A stretch of DNA of 64,000 nt from Sphingosinicella flava (GTDB lineage Bacteria > Pseudomonadota > Alphaproteobacteria > Sphingomonadales > Sphingomonadaceae), in the NCBI RefSeq assembly GCF_016025255.1, contig NZ_CP065592.1, positions 229,122 through 293,121 on the forward strand, given 5' to 3'. The notes beneath the pieces were generated by a model. It saw only the letters and a list, made by a program, of their open reading frames with translations, searched no databases and was not told the origin of the DNA. Position numbers and translations under genes: made by a program. Each line of letters starts with the position of its first letter. The first letter of the stretch is position 1. Positions 50,716 through 59,624 of the stretch are shown here, in pieces.

Positions 50716-52836
50716 GTGTCCCAAACTGCCCTGCTGCTTGCCACCACGATCTTTGCCGCTGCTCCGGCTGCCGCCCAGGACGCGGCTGTTCCCGAAGCCC
50801 AGAATGACGATTTTCACGAACAGGAGCCGCAGGACATCATCGTGACGGCCGATTACGTTCGCGACCTCAGCATTCTCGCCGGCACGCAGACGTTGAGCGG
50901 GGACGAATTGGTCCGCGACCTGCGTCCACAGATCGGCGATACGCTGACCCGCCTGCCCGGAGTTTCGGCGACCTCTTTCACCGCGGGCGCTTCCCGGCCG
51001 GTGCTTCGCGGTTTTCAGGGCGAACGCGTGCGCGTGCTGACCGACGGTATCGGCTCCATCGACGTGTCGAATACTTCGGCCGACCATGCCGTCACCATCG
51101 ATCCGCTGACCGCCGAGCGGATCGAGGTGCTGCACGGTCCCGCCGTCCTGCTGTTCGGCAGCCAGGCGATCGGCGGCGCGGTCAACGTTCTCGACAAGCG
51201 CATTCCGCGCCGCGTTCCCGACGAGATCCTCCATACCGATATCATCGCCACTTATGGCTCGGCCGCGAACGAACGCAGCGTCGGCGGGGCGGTAGACACG
51301 CCGCTTGGCGGCGGCTTCGTCCTTCATTTCGACGGCAGCCACCGCAAGACGGGTGACGTGGAAGTTGGCGGCTATGTCTTGTCGCAAGCCCTGCGTGCCG
51401 AACAGCTGGACATCGCGGCCGAGGAAGAGGCCGAGGGTCATGTTGGGGAAGCGGAGGAAGCACGGGAATTGGCAAGCCTCAAAGGCCGCGTGCCGAACAG
51501 CGCGACCGAAACGACCACTTATGCGGGCGGCCTCTCCTTCATTCGCGACGGCGGCAATATCGGCTTTTCGGTCAGTCGCTACGAAAGCGATTATGGCGTG
51601 CCCGCCCGTCCCGGCGCCGAACATGCCCATGGCGAGGAGGAGCCGGAGGAAGAGCATGGCCATGGCGAAGAGGATGTGACCATCGGCCTTCGCCAGACCC
51701 GTGCCGACTTGCGCGCCGAAGTGGAGACCGGCGGCTTTATCGAAAAATTGCGCAGCCGCATCGGCTTCGCCGATTATTCCCATACGGAGTTCGAAGGCGG
51801 AGAAGTCGGCACCGTTTTTCGCACTCAGGGATTGGAGGGGCGGCTGGAGGCCGTTCAGGCCGATCGCGGCGGATGGCGGGGCGTTACCGGCGTCCAATTC
51901 TTCAACCGGGATTTTGCGGCCATCGGCGCGGAAGCCTTCGTGCCTGAAAACCTCACCAGCCATATCGGCTTGTTCACCTTGCAGGAAATAACGCTTGGGC
52001 GATGGGGCCTGGAGGGGGCCTTGCGATACGAACATAGCGACATCGTATCCCGGCCGGCCGGTTTCGATCGCGACTTCACGTCCTTCTCCGCTGCCGCGGG
52101 CCTGTCCTACGATATCGCGCCGCAGATGGTTGCGGGGATGAGCCTGTCACGCGCAGAGCGCTCCCCCTCGGCGGAGGAGCTGCTGTCCAACGGCCCGCAC
52201 ATCGCGACCCAGGCCTTCGAGGTCGGCAATCCGGACTTGAAAACCGAAAAGAGCTGGGGCGGCGAGCTTTATCTGCGCGGCCAATCGCGCGGCTACCGTT
52301 TCGGCGTCTCGGTCTTCGGCAACCGCTTTGACGATTACATCTTCGAAGCCGCGACGGGGGATGAAGAAGACGGCCTGCCGGTCTTCGCTTATGACCAGAA
52401 AGACGCGACTTATTATGGCGTGGAGGGCGAGCTTTCCGCGCCCGTCGCCGAAATGGGCGGCTTCCGTTTCGTCGCGGATGTCGTCGGCGATTATGTCCGC
52501 GCGACGATCAAGGATGGCGGCAACGTGCCCCGCATCCCGCCCCTCCGCCTGCTCGGCGGGATCGAGGCGCAATCGGAAAAGATCGACGGACGCGTCGAGG
52601 TTGAATGGACCGCCGATCAAGCCAAGGTCGCCGCCTACGAGACAATGACCGAGGGCTTCACCATGGTGAACGCCTCGCTCGCCTGGCGCCCCTGGGGCCG
52701 CGACCGCAATGTCAGCCTCGTCCTGTCGGCCAGCAATATCTTCGACGTCGAGGCACGCCGCCACGCCTCCTTCACGAAGGATTATGTGCCGCTGGCGGGG
52801 CGGGATTTGCGGGCGAGCGTCCGGCTGAGCTTCTAA
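50716..52836 (+). CDS. TonB-dependent receptor, probable zinc/metal (ZnuD-like)
   Basis: 706 residues from GTG 50716 (AAGGAGT). Signal peptide ending AAAAQ, a TonB box-like DIIVTA, plug domain (GDTLTRLPGVSATSFTAGASRPVLRGFQGERVRVLTDGI), then a 22-strand barrel ending SVRLSF. Two loops are rich in His and Glu, e.g. EHAHGEEEPEEEHGHGEED at about 300, typical of ZnuD-type zinc receptors. Likely takes up zinc or a metal complex. Confidence 0.88.
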   Translation: MSQTALLLATTIFAAAPAAAQDAAVPEAQNDDFHEQEPQDIIVTADYVRDLSILAGTQTLSGDELVRDLRPQIGDTLTRLPGVSATSFTAGASRPVLRGFQGERVRVLTDGIGSIDVSNTSADHAVTIDPLTAERIEVLHGPAVLLFGSQAIGGAVNVLDKRIPRRVPDEILHTDIIATYGSAANERSVGGAVDTPLGGGFVLHFDGSHRKTGDVEVGGYVLSQALRAEQLDIAAEEEAEGHVGEAEEARELASLKGRVPNSATETTTYAGGLSFIRDGGNIGFSVSRYESDYGVPARPGAEHAHGEEEPEEEHGHGEEDVTIGLRQTRADLRAEVETGGFIEKLRSRIGFADYSHTEFEGGEVGTVFRTQGLEGRLEAVQADRGGWRGVTGVQFFNRDFAAIGAEAFVPENLTSHIGLFTLQEITLGRWGLEGALRYEHSDIVSRPAGFDRDFTSFSAAAGLSYDIAPQMVAGMSLSRAERSPSAEELLSNGPHIATQAFEVGNPDLKTEKSWGGELYLRGQSRGYRFGVSVFGNRFDDYIFEAATGDEEDGLPVFAYDQKDATYYGVEGELSAPVAEMGGFRFVADVVGDYVRATIKDGGNVPRIPPLRLLGGIEAQSEKIDGRVEVEWTADQAKVAAYETMTEGFTMVNASLAWRPWGRDRNVSLVLSASNIFDVEARRHASFTKDYVPLAGRDLRASVRLSF

Positions 52837-52845
52837 ATCCAGTCG

Positions 52846-52870
52846 TCACCCCGGATCAGGTCCGGGGTGA
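52846..52870. terminator. Perfect hairpin between convergent TonB receptor genes
   Basis: TCACCCCGGA-TCAGG-TCCGGGGTGA, 10-bp arms with a five-base loop, in the 41-bp gap between two convergent genes. No T-run follows; it could end both messages or be a REP-like unit related to 40326. Confidence 0.55.
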
Positions 52871-52877
52871 GGTTCTG

Positions 52878-55559
52878 CTAGAACTTGACGCCGAGGCCCA
52901 GCGAGACGGTAGTGCCGACATCGTAGCCATTGTTGACGATGCGGACTTCGTCCTGCTGATATTCGAGATAGTCGGTGCCGGTGATATTCCGCGCCTCGAA
53001 CTTCAGCTCGATCTCCTTATCCCCGATCATGAATCCCTCGCGCGCCACGAAATCGAGGCGCAGACCGGGCCGTTCGACGATATCCGCCTGGCGGACGTCG
53101 CCCAGGACCGGACCGCGATTGGTGACGCGCTCGCTCGCATAGGTGAGCAAAAGGGTCTGCTGCGACAGGCGCTCGCTATTTTCGAGGCCGAGCTGCAGGT
53201 TCGCGAGATGCTTCGACTGGCCGGTCAGCGGGTCGCCGTCCCCGAACACTTCCGACGCGGGGCGGAGGCCGCGATTGTCGTTGATGATCGTCTCGTCATC
53301 CTCATCGACCTTCAGGCTCGATTGGCTGAAGGTGTAATTGGCGATCGCGACCGCGCGGCGATTGGCGAAAAAGCCGCCGAGGCCTTCGAGCGGAAAGTAT
53401 TTCTGCACTTCCAGCTCGAAGCCATAGAGGTCCGCCGCCGGCGCGTTGGCGAAGGTCGTCTGCAGCGTGCCGCCGCCCGCGAACGAGGCGACCGCTTCGA
53501 TCGGATTGTCGATCCGCTTGAAGAAGCCCGCGACGCTCAGGCGCTGTTCGCGGCCGAAATAATATTCGTAGCGCGCTTCGGCATTGTAGAGTTGGCTGTC
53601 GACCAGGAACGGGTTGCCGACGAACTGGCGATCCGAATCGATGTCGAGATAGATTTGCGGCGCCAGCTCGCGAAATTGCGGGCGGGCCAGTGTCTTGGAC
53701 GCGTTGACGCGCAGCTGCATGTCGGGATTGATGTTCCAAGTCACCGTCGCGGCGGGGAGCAGATAGCTTTTCTCGATCGCGTCGGGCTGGACGATGCCGC
53801 CCTGGTTGAACAGGTCGATCTGCTCCACCGACTGCTTGCCATCCTCATAACGGACACCCGCGTTGAAGCTGAGCGTCGAGCCAAGGTCCGCCGCGGCCTG
53901 GGCATAGAGGCCGAAAACTTCGAGACCGGCCTTATAGGCGGCGGCACCGGCCAGCGCGGAGGTTTCGACGAGCAGGATGTCGTAAGTATAGATATTGTAA
54001 TCCGAGACCAGATAATCGGGCCGCTCCTGCGACACGGCGAGACCGAGGCCGTCGGCCGGGCGATAGGCGAAGTCGCGGCGGACGGAGTCGCGCTGCGTGT
54101 TGAGATAGGACAGGCCCCCCGACAGGGTGAGACGGGTGTCCGGCAGGCGATGGCTGAAATCGAGCCCGGCATTGTAGACGTCTTCGTTCAAGTCGCTGAA
54201 CGACACCGTCGCGCTCTGTCCGGTCGCGGTCAGGTTGTTGACATAGTCGCCCGCTTCTTCGCTGTAGAGATAGCTGAACCCGCGCTCATAGGGCGCCTCG
54301 CGCTGCGAATTGGCATAGCCGATGCGGACGTCCATGTTGACGTCCGCGATCTTGAATTCGCCGACCAGCTGCGAATTGATCAACTGCCGCTCGAACCAGC
54401 CGGTGTTCTGGCGGATGAGCTGCGGCGGCAGATCGGGGTCGGGGTCGCCCACCGACAGGCTGTAACCGGACGCCAGCCGCGCTTGCTTCAACGTGTCGCG
54501 GATATAAAGATTGGTCCAGCGCAGCTTATTGGCGCCGAATTCGGCGCCAAGGCCGATAAGGCCGTTCACGACGATGCGGTTGTCGGTGCGGACCGACCGG
54601 AAATCGCTGGCGATGGTATCGAGCCCTCCGGACTGCTGGACGGCGTCGCGCGTCTTCCAGCTGTTGGAGAAACCGGCGGTCGCAATGAGGCCGAGGCGGA
54701 TGTCGCCATTGTCCCAGGCGGTCCCGCCATTGACGTCGAAGGCGAAATTGGCCGGGATATTGCGGTTGCGCTGGACGAGCGTCGTCGGCGCGTTGAGCAG
54801 GCTTGCGGCAATGGCCTGAATGTCCTCGCGGCTGAACACATTGCCCTCGTTGACGAGCGCACCGGCATCGAGCGCCGCCCGCAGCGGGGAGGGAATGTCG
54901 CGCGCGCCATCGTCGAAGCCGGTCCAGTCGGTGTCGCTGCCATAATAAGTATAGCCGAGTTGATTCGTGGTTTCGGTGTCGCCGCTGACGCTGCCCCCGA
55001 TCGAAAAGAACGGTTCGCGCGGAATGGCGGAGGTGGTGAGGTTGATGACGCCGCCGCCGAATTCGCCGGGATAATTCACCGAATAGCTTTTCTGCACGAC
55101 CGAGCTGGCGAGTATGCTGGTCGGAAAGATGTCGAGCGGCACGACGCGGCGCAGCGGCTCGGGCGAGGGGAGGGCGAGGCCGTTCAGAAGCGCGAGCGAA
55201 TAGCGGTCGCCAAGCCCGCGCACATAGACATAGCCGTTGCCGACGACGCTGAGGCCAGTCACGCGCTGCAGCGCTCCGGCAATGTCGCCGTCGCCGGTCC
55301 GCGCGATGTCCGCCGCCGACAGGACGGAGACGACTTCGGGCGCGACGCGAATGACGTTCGGCACATTGCCGACGACTACAATCTCCTGCCCTTCATCCGC
55401 GTCCGCGCCGGGACCGGAAATGTCCAGCTGCTCTTCCTGCACCACGCCGGCTTCAGCGTCGGGCGGGCTGGTCCCGGCCGTTTCGTCTTGCGCCAAAGCG
55501 GGCGCGCTGAGCGCGGTGGTGAGGAGAAGGAGGCTCCCGAGCTTGAGCGCCTTCGTCAT
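52878..55559 (-). CDS. TonB-dependent receptor of the phosphate-linked cluster
   Basis: 893 residues from ATG 55559 (GGGGGA). Signal peptide ends APALAQ. TonB box region EIVVVGN, plug domain with RVTGLSVVGNGYVYVRGLGDRYSLALLNG, then a large barrel ending LGLGVKF. The plug is of the RGLGDRYS type found in large alphaproteobacterial receptors. Ligand unknown. It follows the beta-helix lipoprotein by 79 bp on the same strand and they are probably cotranscribed. Confidence 0.92.
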   Translation of the reverse strand: MTKALKLGSLLLLTTALSAPALAQDETAGTSPPDAEAGVVQEEQLDISGPGADADEGQEIVVVGNVPNVIRVAPEVVSVLSAADIARTGDGDIAGALQRVTGLSVVGNGYVYVRGLGDRYSLALLNGLALPSPEPLRRVVPLDIFPTSILASSVVQKSYSVNYPGEFGGGVINLTTSAIPREPFFSIGGSVSGDTETTNQLGYTYYGSDTDWTGFDDGARDIPSPLRAALDAGALVNEGNVFSREDIQAIAASLLNAPTTLVQRNRNIPANFAFDVNGGTAWDNGDIRLGLIATAGFSNSWKTRDAVQQSGGLDTIASDFRSVRTDNRIVVNGLIGLGAEFGANKLRWTNLYIRDTLKQARLASGYSLSVGDPDPDLPPQLIRQNTGWFERQLINSQLVGEFKIADVNMDVRIGYANSQREAPYERGFSYLYSEEAGDYVNNLTATGQSATVSFSDLNEDVYNAGLDFSHRLPDTRLTLSGGLSYLNTQRDSVRRDFAYRPADGLGLAVSQERPDYLVSDYNIYTYDILLVETSALAGAAAYKAGLEVFGLYAQAAADLGSTLSFNAGVRYEDGKQSVEQIDLFNQGGIVQPDAIEKSYLLPAATVTWNINPDMQLRVNASKTLARPQFRELAPQIYLDIDSDRQFVGNPFLVDSQLYNAEARYEYYFGREQRLSVAGFFKRIDNPIEAVASFAGGGTLQTTFANAPAADLYGFELEVQKYFPLEGLGGFFANRRAVAIANYTFSQSSLKVDEDDETIINDNRGLRPASEVFGDGDPLTGQSKHLANLQLGLENSERLSQQTLLLTYASERVTNRGPVLGDVRQADIVERPGLRLDFVAREGFMIGDKEIELKFEARNITGTDYLEYQQDEVRIVNNGYDVGTTVSLGLGVKF

Positions 55560-55638
55560 AACAATCCCCCGAAATTCTTGAATGAAGGAAAGGGGGCGGC
55601 GATCGCTGCCGCCGCCCCCGGTAGGTGCGTCGACTGGG

Positions 55639-57153
55639 TCAGCTGACCGGAATGGCCGTGCAGGCCGCGCCGCTGCCGAAGGGCGCATAAGCGGAATCGC
55701 AGGTCCAGCCGCGATACCAGGTGTCCTGCGCATCCCGCACCGCACCGATATAATTGGTGTTAGTGAAGAAGGCGCTGATCGTGGACAGGGTCGTGAAGGC
55801 GGGCACCGCCGTCTCGTTCGCGCCATTCACGAAAAGGTTCGTGAGGGTCGAGACGAGCGCCGAATTGTTGTTCGTGCCCGCGCTGAACGTCGGCGCCTCG
55901 AAATTGTCCGCGTCCGCGTCGAAAGCGGTGGGGCAGGAGAAGGCGACCGAGCGGAAGACGGGGATGCCCGCTTCGTCCGGGCCGGCGGTCTGCACCGTCT
56001 GCGCGGTGTCGATGTCGAGGCAGCCGGTCGGGCCGACCACGACGCCGTTGTAGAGCGCGTAATCGGTGCCGCCGCGCAGCAGGATGGCGTTGCGGCCCGT
56101 CCGGCGCTGGATGAAGGTGAAGTTGGCGAGGCGGGTATTCTGGCGCGGCGTCGCGTCAAACAGGCCGTCGTCGGTGGAGTCCGCCTCGATCATCGTGTCG
56201 CCGGTGGCGCCCGCCGCCTGGTCGCGCTGGATCGCGAGGACGAACTGGATAAAGCCCTTGTAGCCGACATCGGTATCGAGGCCGTCATCGTCGGCGCCGG
56301 TGATGACGATGTTCTTCATGTTCTGGCGGCCGCCGAAAATCTCGATGCCGTCGTCGCCGCTATTGTGGACCTGGATGAATTGCAGGTTCGTGCCCGAACC
56401 GACGCCGCCGGTGGTCAGGCCCTGAAGCTCGTTGCCCTCGATGAGGGAGAAGCCGGTGTAGCGGATCTGGACATAGCGCATCGAACCGCTGCTGTCGGCC
56501 GCGACATTGCCGCCATAAAAAGCGTTGGCGCCCGGGCCCTCGACCAGCTTCTGACAGCCCGCCGTGCCGCCTTCGGCACCGCCGTCGCAATTGCTGATCG
56601 GGGCGCGGCCAAGGAGAATGATGCCGCCCCACTGGTTCGAGCTGTTGTCGGTTGCAGTCCCGAGCAAATTCTGGCGCGAGGTGAAGATGATCGGGTTGGT
56701 CTGGGTGCCGTCCGCGAAAATCTGCGAGCCGCGATTGACGACCAGGAAGTCAGCGCCCGACGCGCCGAAGAGGACGGCGCCCGGCTCGATCGTCAGGCTG
56801 GCCGATTGGCCGCCGGCGGCAGCGCCGTCGCCGCCGACATCGACACCGACATTGACGCGGCCGGAGAGCGCATAGGCCACGCCTTGGACATTGCGGACGA
56901 CCGTCTGGCCGCTGATCTGGTTCGGCAAGCGGCAGACCCGGCGATTGGCGAGAATCTCACCGCCATCGGTCGTGCCGGCTGGACAGGAAGAGGCGGGAGT
57001 GCCGGGTGGGGGCGGGGGCGGAGGCTGCGGCGTGCCGCCATTGCCGCCAGGGACAATCACGCCCTCTCCCGGTGAAGCGACATCGTCGGCGCCGCACGCC
57101 GCCAATGGAAGCGCGGCGAAGCCAAGAAGCAGGATGTGGCGAAGAGAAGACAT
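55639..57153 (-). CDS. Beta-helix lipoprotein, receptor partner candidate
   Basis: 504 residues from ATG 57153. Lipobox LPLAAC at about residue 20, then a Pro-rich linker (QPPPPPPPGTP). The body has regular strand turns with polar ladders (WGGIILLGRAPISN, YVQIRYTGFSLIEGNELQGLTT, IQVHNSGDDGIEIFGG, VITGADDDGLDTDVGYKG), as in right-handed parallel beta-helix proteins. A lipoprotein likely on the cell surface. It pairs with the downstream TonB receptor; enzymatic function unproven. Confidence 0.85.
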   Translation of the reverse strand: MSSLRHILLLGFAALPLAACGADDVASPGEGVIVPGGNGGTPQPPPPPPPGTPASSCPAGTTDGGEILANRRVCRLPNQISGQTVVRNVQGVAYALSGRVNVGVDVGGDGAAAGGQSASLTIEPGAVLFGASGADFLVVNRGSQIFADGTQTNPIIFTSRQNLLGTATDNSSNQWGGIILLGRAPISNCDGGAEGGTAGCQKLVEGPGANAFYGGNVAADSSGSMRYVQIRYTGFSLIEGNELQGLTTGGVGSGTNLQFIQVHNSGDDGIEIFGGRQNMKNIVITGADDDGLDTDVGYKGFIQFVLAIQRDQAAGATGDTMIEADSTDDGLFDATPRQNTRLANFTFIQRRTGRNAILLRGGTDYALYNGVVVGPTGCLDIDTAQTVQTAGPDEAGIPVFRSVAFSCPTAFDADADNFEAPTFSAGTNNNSALVSTLTNLFVNGANETAVPAFTTLSTISAFFTNTNYIGAVRDAQDTWYRGWTCDSAYAPFGSGAACTAIPVS

Positions 57154-57258
57154 AAAACCCCCTTGTTGAAACAAGTTGCAGTCCCGGCGTCGCGTCCTTG
57201 GCGATTCCGTTGCTGCGGGGATTAGGCGTCCTCTATGGCGGTAATATTACAGGACAGG

Positions 57259-57322
57259 AACAATATTGCTGTTAACTCAAATAGTTATGACACATAACTT
57301 TCAAAAGAGCTTAACAATATTG
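57259..57322. promoter_or_regulatory. AT-rich regulatory region upstream of lipoprotein/TonB-receptor genes
   Basis: Two copies of AACAATATTG (57259-57268, 57313-57322), each with the palindrome CAATATTG, flank a perfect inverted repeat AGTTATG-ACA-CATAACT (57283-57299). The region is far more AT-rich than its surroundings and lies 106-170 bp before the lipoprotein start. A dimeric regulator probably binds; no full Pho box is visible. Confidence 0.5.
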
Positions 57323-57327
57323 TCATA

Positions 57328-58131
57328 TTAGCGAATGCGGATGTCCCGGCTGGCCCTTTGGCCGTCGCGCTCGAAAACGAGCCGCGCCATTGGCGCGCTC
57401 GTCAGTTGCTCTGCCAAGGCATGGAGCCTTTCCTCACTGTCCAACATCTCGCCGTTGACGGACAGCAGGATATCGCCCTGCTGCAGTCCGGCGGTGCCGA
57501 GCATCGGCAAGGCCGCCGCCGATTTGACGCGATAGCCGACGATGTTGGGTCCAACCTTTCGGGGTTCCAGGCCGAGACGATAGCGGGTCGTCGCCTCCTG
57601 CCGAGCGACGGGCATGACAGTCACGGGTGCGGAGGTTGAAGCCGTCCCCGCAGGCGCGGCTTGCGATTGCGTCACGGGTTGCGCGGGCTTGTTGAAGTCG
57701 AGGCGCATGTCGCCGGTGGGAGTGGCGAGAATCGCATGATCGGCACCCACCGCCTTCACCGTGATTCCGGGCGCCAATGTCCGTCCCGCGGTGAGGAGGC
57801 GCTGCCCGCCGCCCGGCAGACCGATGACCGCCGCGCGCCCTTTCGCGCCGCCGCCGCCGACACCGAACAGAATATATTGCGAGAGATCTGCCGGGGGGAC
57901 GGCGGTGGGGACCGGCGGGGCAACCGCCAGTTGCGGAGGCGCGGGGGGTGTGATGGGAGCCTGGGCCGTGATCTCCACTGCCGGAACGGCCGCCTCCTCG
58001 GCATCGGGCCAGAACAGATAGGCGAGCAATCCAGCGATGACCGCGCCGCCCCCGGCGAGCACGGCGGCTTGGCGGCGTTTCTCGGCGGGTGTCGAAGCGG
58101 CGGCGAGTCTAACGTTCGTGATCGAGAGCAT
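57328..58131 (-). CDS. GspC-like type II secretion protein with PDZ domain
   Basis: 267 residues. Short cytoplasmic N-terminus, one span (VLAGGGAVIAGLLAYLFW), a Pro-rich linker, an HR-type domain (LSQYILFGVGGGGAKGRAAVIGLPGGGQRLLTAGRTLAPGITV), and a C-terminal PDZ domain (VGYRVKSAAALPMLGTAGLQQGDILLSVNG). This is the layout of GspC, the periplasmic link to the secretin. It overlaps phoB by 23 bp. Other gsp genes are not in the window apart from a prepilin peptidase. Confidence 0.82.
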   Translation of the reverse strand: MLSITNVRLAAASTPAEKRRQAAVLAGGGAVIAGLLAYLFWPDAEEAAVPAVEITAQAPITPPAPPQLAVAPPVPTAVPPADLSQYILFGVGGGGAKGRAAVIGLPGGGQRLLTAGRTLAPGITVKAVGADHAILATPTGDMRLDFNKPAQPVTQSQAAPAGTASTSAPVTVMPVARQEATTRYRLGLEPRKVGPNIVGYRVKSAAALPMLGTAGLQQGDILLSVNGEMLDSEERLHALAEQLTSAPMARLVFERDGQRASRDIRIR

Positions 58132-58801
58132 AGCCCGCCGACCTTACGGTGCGAACGAGATCCTTGCCACCGCCTTCGTTGAGGGCGAGGCGAAGGCGCC
58201 GGATGTGGACGTCCACGGTCCGCGCCTCGATATCGGCATCGCGGCCCCAGACGCTGTCGAGCAGCCGCTCGCGCGAGAAGACGCGGCCGGGATGCTCCAT
58301 GAAATGCTTGAGCAACCGGAATTCGGTGGGGCCGAGCGGCACGACGCGTCCGTCGCGTCGCACCTTGTGCGTCGCGATGTCCATTTCGACATCGGCATAA
58401 TTGAGCGTCGCGCCCGCCAAGGCGGGGCGGACGCGGCGCAGCACCGCCTTCACCCGTGCGACAAGCTCGCGCGGGCTGAACGGCTTCGTCACATAATCGT
58501 CGGCGCCGGTTTCGAGGCCTCGGACCCGGTCCGCTTCCTCCCCGCGCGCCGTCAGCATGACGATCGGGATGTTCGCCGTTTCCGGCATGCGGCGCAGGCG
58601 GCGGCACACTTCGATGCCCGACAATTCCTCCAGCATCCAGTCGAGCAGAATGACGTCGGGATTGAATTCCTGCGCGATGACCAGGCCTTCCTCGCCGCTT
58701 GGGCTGTGCTGGACGTCGAAATCCTCCCGCTCGAAATTATAGGTGAGGAGCTGCGCGAGCGGGGCGTCGTCCTCCAAAATCAGCATGCGGCTCTGGGGCA
58801 T
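58109..58801 (-). CDS. phoB: Phosphate regulon response regulator PhoB
   Basis: 230 residues. Receiver with LEDDAP, phospho-acceptor Asp in ILLDWML, KPFSP; winged-helix output LGPTEFRLLKHFMEHPGRVFSRERLLDSVWG...RTVDVHIRRLR, very close to PhoB. It activates phosphate-starvation genes. Start overlaps the phoU stop (TAATG). The kinase PhoR and pst genes are not in the window. Confidence 0.94.
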   Translation of the reverse strand: MPQSRMLILEDDAPLAQLLTYNFEREDFDVQHSPSGEEGLVIAQEFNPDVILLDWMLEELSGIEVCRRLRRMPETANIPIVMLTARGEEADRVRGLETGADDYVTKPFSPRELVARVKAVLRRVRPALAGATLNYADVEMDIATHKVRRDGRVVPLGPTEFRLLKHFMEHPGRVFSRERLLDSVWGRDADIEARTVDVHIRRLRLALNEGGGKDLVRTVRSAGYALDHER

Positions 58802-59565
58802 TATCGTTCGGTCCTGCGAGGGGCGAGATCGGGATCCTGGCTGGCGGCGCGCAGCCGCTCTCCGGTGACGGAAAAATGAACGACCTCCGCCACGATCGCG
58901 GCATGGTCGCCGATCCGCTCCAGGCTCTGCGCGATGAAGAGGAGGTGGGCGCAGGGCGTGATCGTCTGCGCATCTTCCATCATGTGGGTGAGGAGGGCGC
59001 GGAAGAGGCTGTCGTAGAAATCGTTCACGACGCGCCGCTGCTGGGTCATGGCGAGGGCTGGCAGCGGATCGCGCGCGGCGAAGGCGTCAAGCGCTGCCGT
59101 CACCACCCCCTTAACCGTCGCCAACATGGCGGGCAGGACGGAGATCGGTTCGATCCAGCGATGATCCTGCATGATCGCCACGCGGGTCGCGATATGCTTG
59201 GCGAAATCGCCCAAGCGCTCGATCAAGACCGCGATCTTCAGCGCTGAGACGATTTCGCGCAGATCGTCGGCCATGGGCGCGCGCAGGGCAATGATGCAGA
59301 CGCCTTCGCGCTCGATCACCGCCGCCAGCGCATCGATGCGGCCATCCTCGGCGATCACGCGGGCCGCGAGCGCCGAGTCGCGACGCATCAGCGCCTGGGT
59401 CGCATGGTCGATCGCGGCTTCGGCGAGCCCGCCCATTTCGGCGACGAGGGCGCGCAACCGCTCCAGATCGTCGTCGAACGCCTTGACCGTATGTGCGGCC
59501 GGTGCAGTCACATCGCCTCCCTGTCGCGCCGCTTCGGGTATGGGCGGCGCATCATTCTCCGGCAT
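58801..59565 (-). CDS. phoU: Phosphate signalling protein PhoU
   Basis: 254 residues, two three-helix repeats of the PhoU fold (LRALVAEMGGLAEAAIDHATQALMRRDSALAARVIAEDGRID and the second at LIERLGDFAKHIATRVAI; SLERIGDHAAIVAEVV near the end). Represses PhoB signalling when phosphate is plentiful. Cotranscribed with phoB. Confidence 0.95.
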   Translation of the reverse strand: MPENDAPPIPEAARQGGDVTAPAAHTVKAFDDDLERLRALVAEMGGLAEAAIDHATQALMRRDSALAARVIAEDGRIDALAAVIEREGVCIIALRAPMADDLREIVSALKIAVLIERLGDFAKHIATRVAIMQDHRWIEPISVLPAMLATVKGVVTAALDAFAARDPLPALAMTQQRRVVNDFYDSLFRALLTHMMEDAQTITPCAHLLFIAQSLERIGDHAAIVAEVVHFSVTGERLRAASQDPDLAPRRTER

Positions 59566-59624
59566 GGCCTAGGAAATTTGCGCGTGACTTCGGTGACAGT
59601 CGTGTGAAGTTTTGATGAAAGGCG

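Noticed and set aside
52605-55646. Long plus-strand frame (about 1013 codons) opposite the TonB receptor gene
   Set aside because: Arg/Ala/Val-rich antisense frame caused by high GC; the minus-strand gene has signal peptide, plug and barrel features.
57154-57327. Pho box (two CTGTCAT repeats 11 bp apart)
   Set aside because: Only isolated TGTCAT-like fragments were found; no correctly spaced pair.
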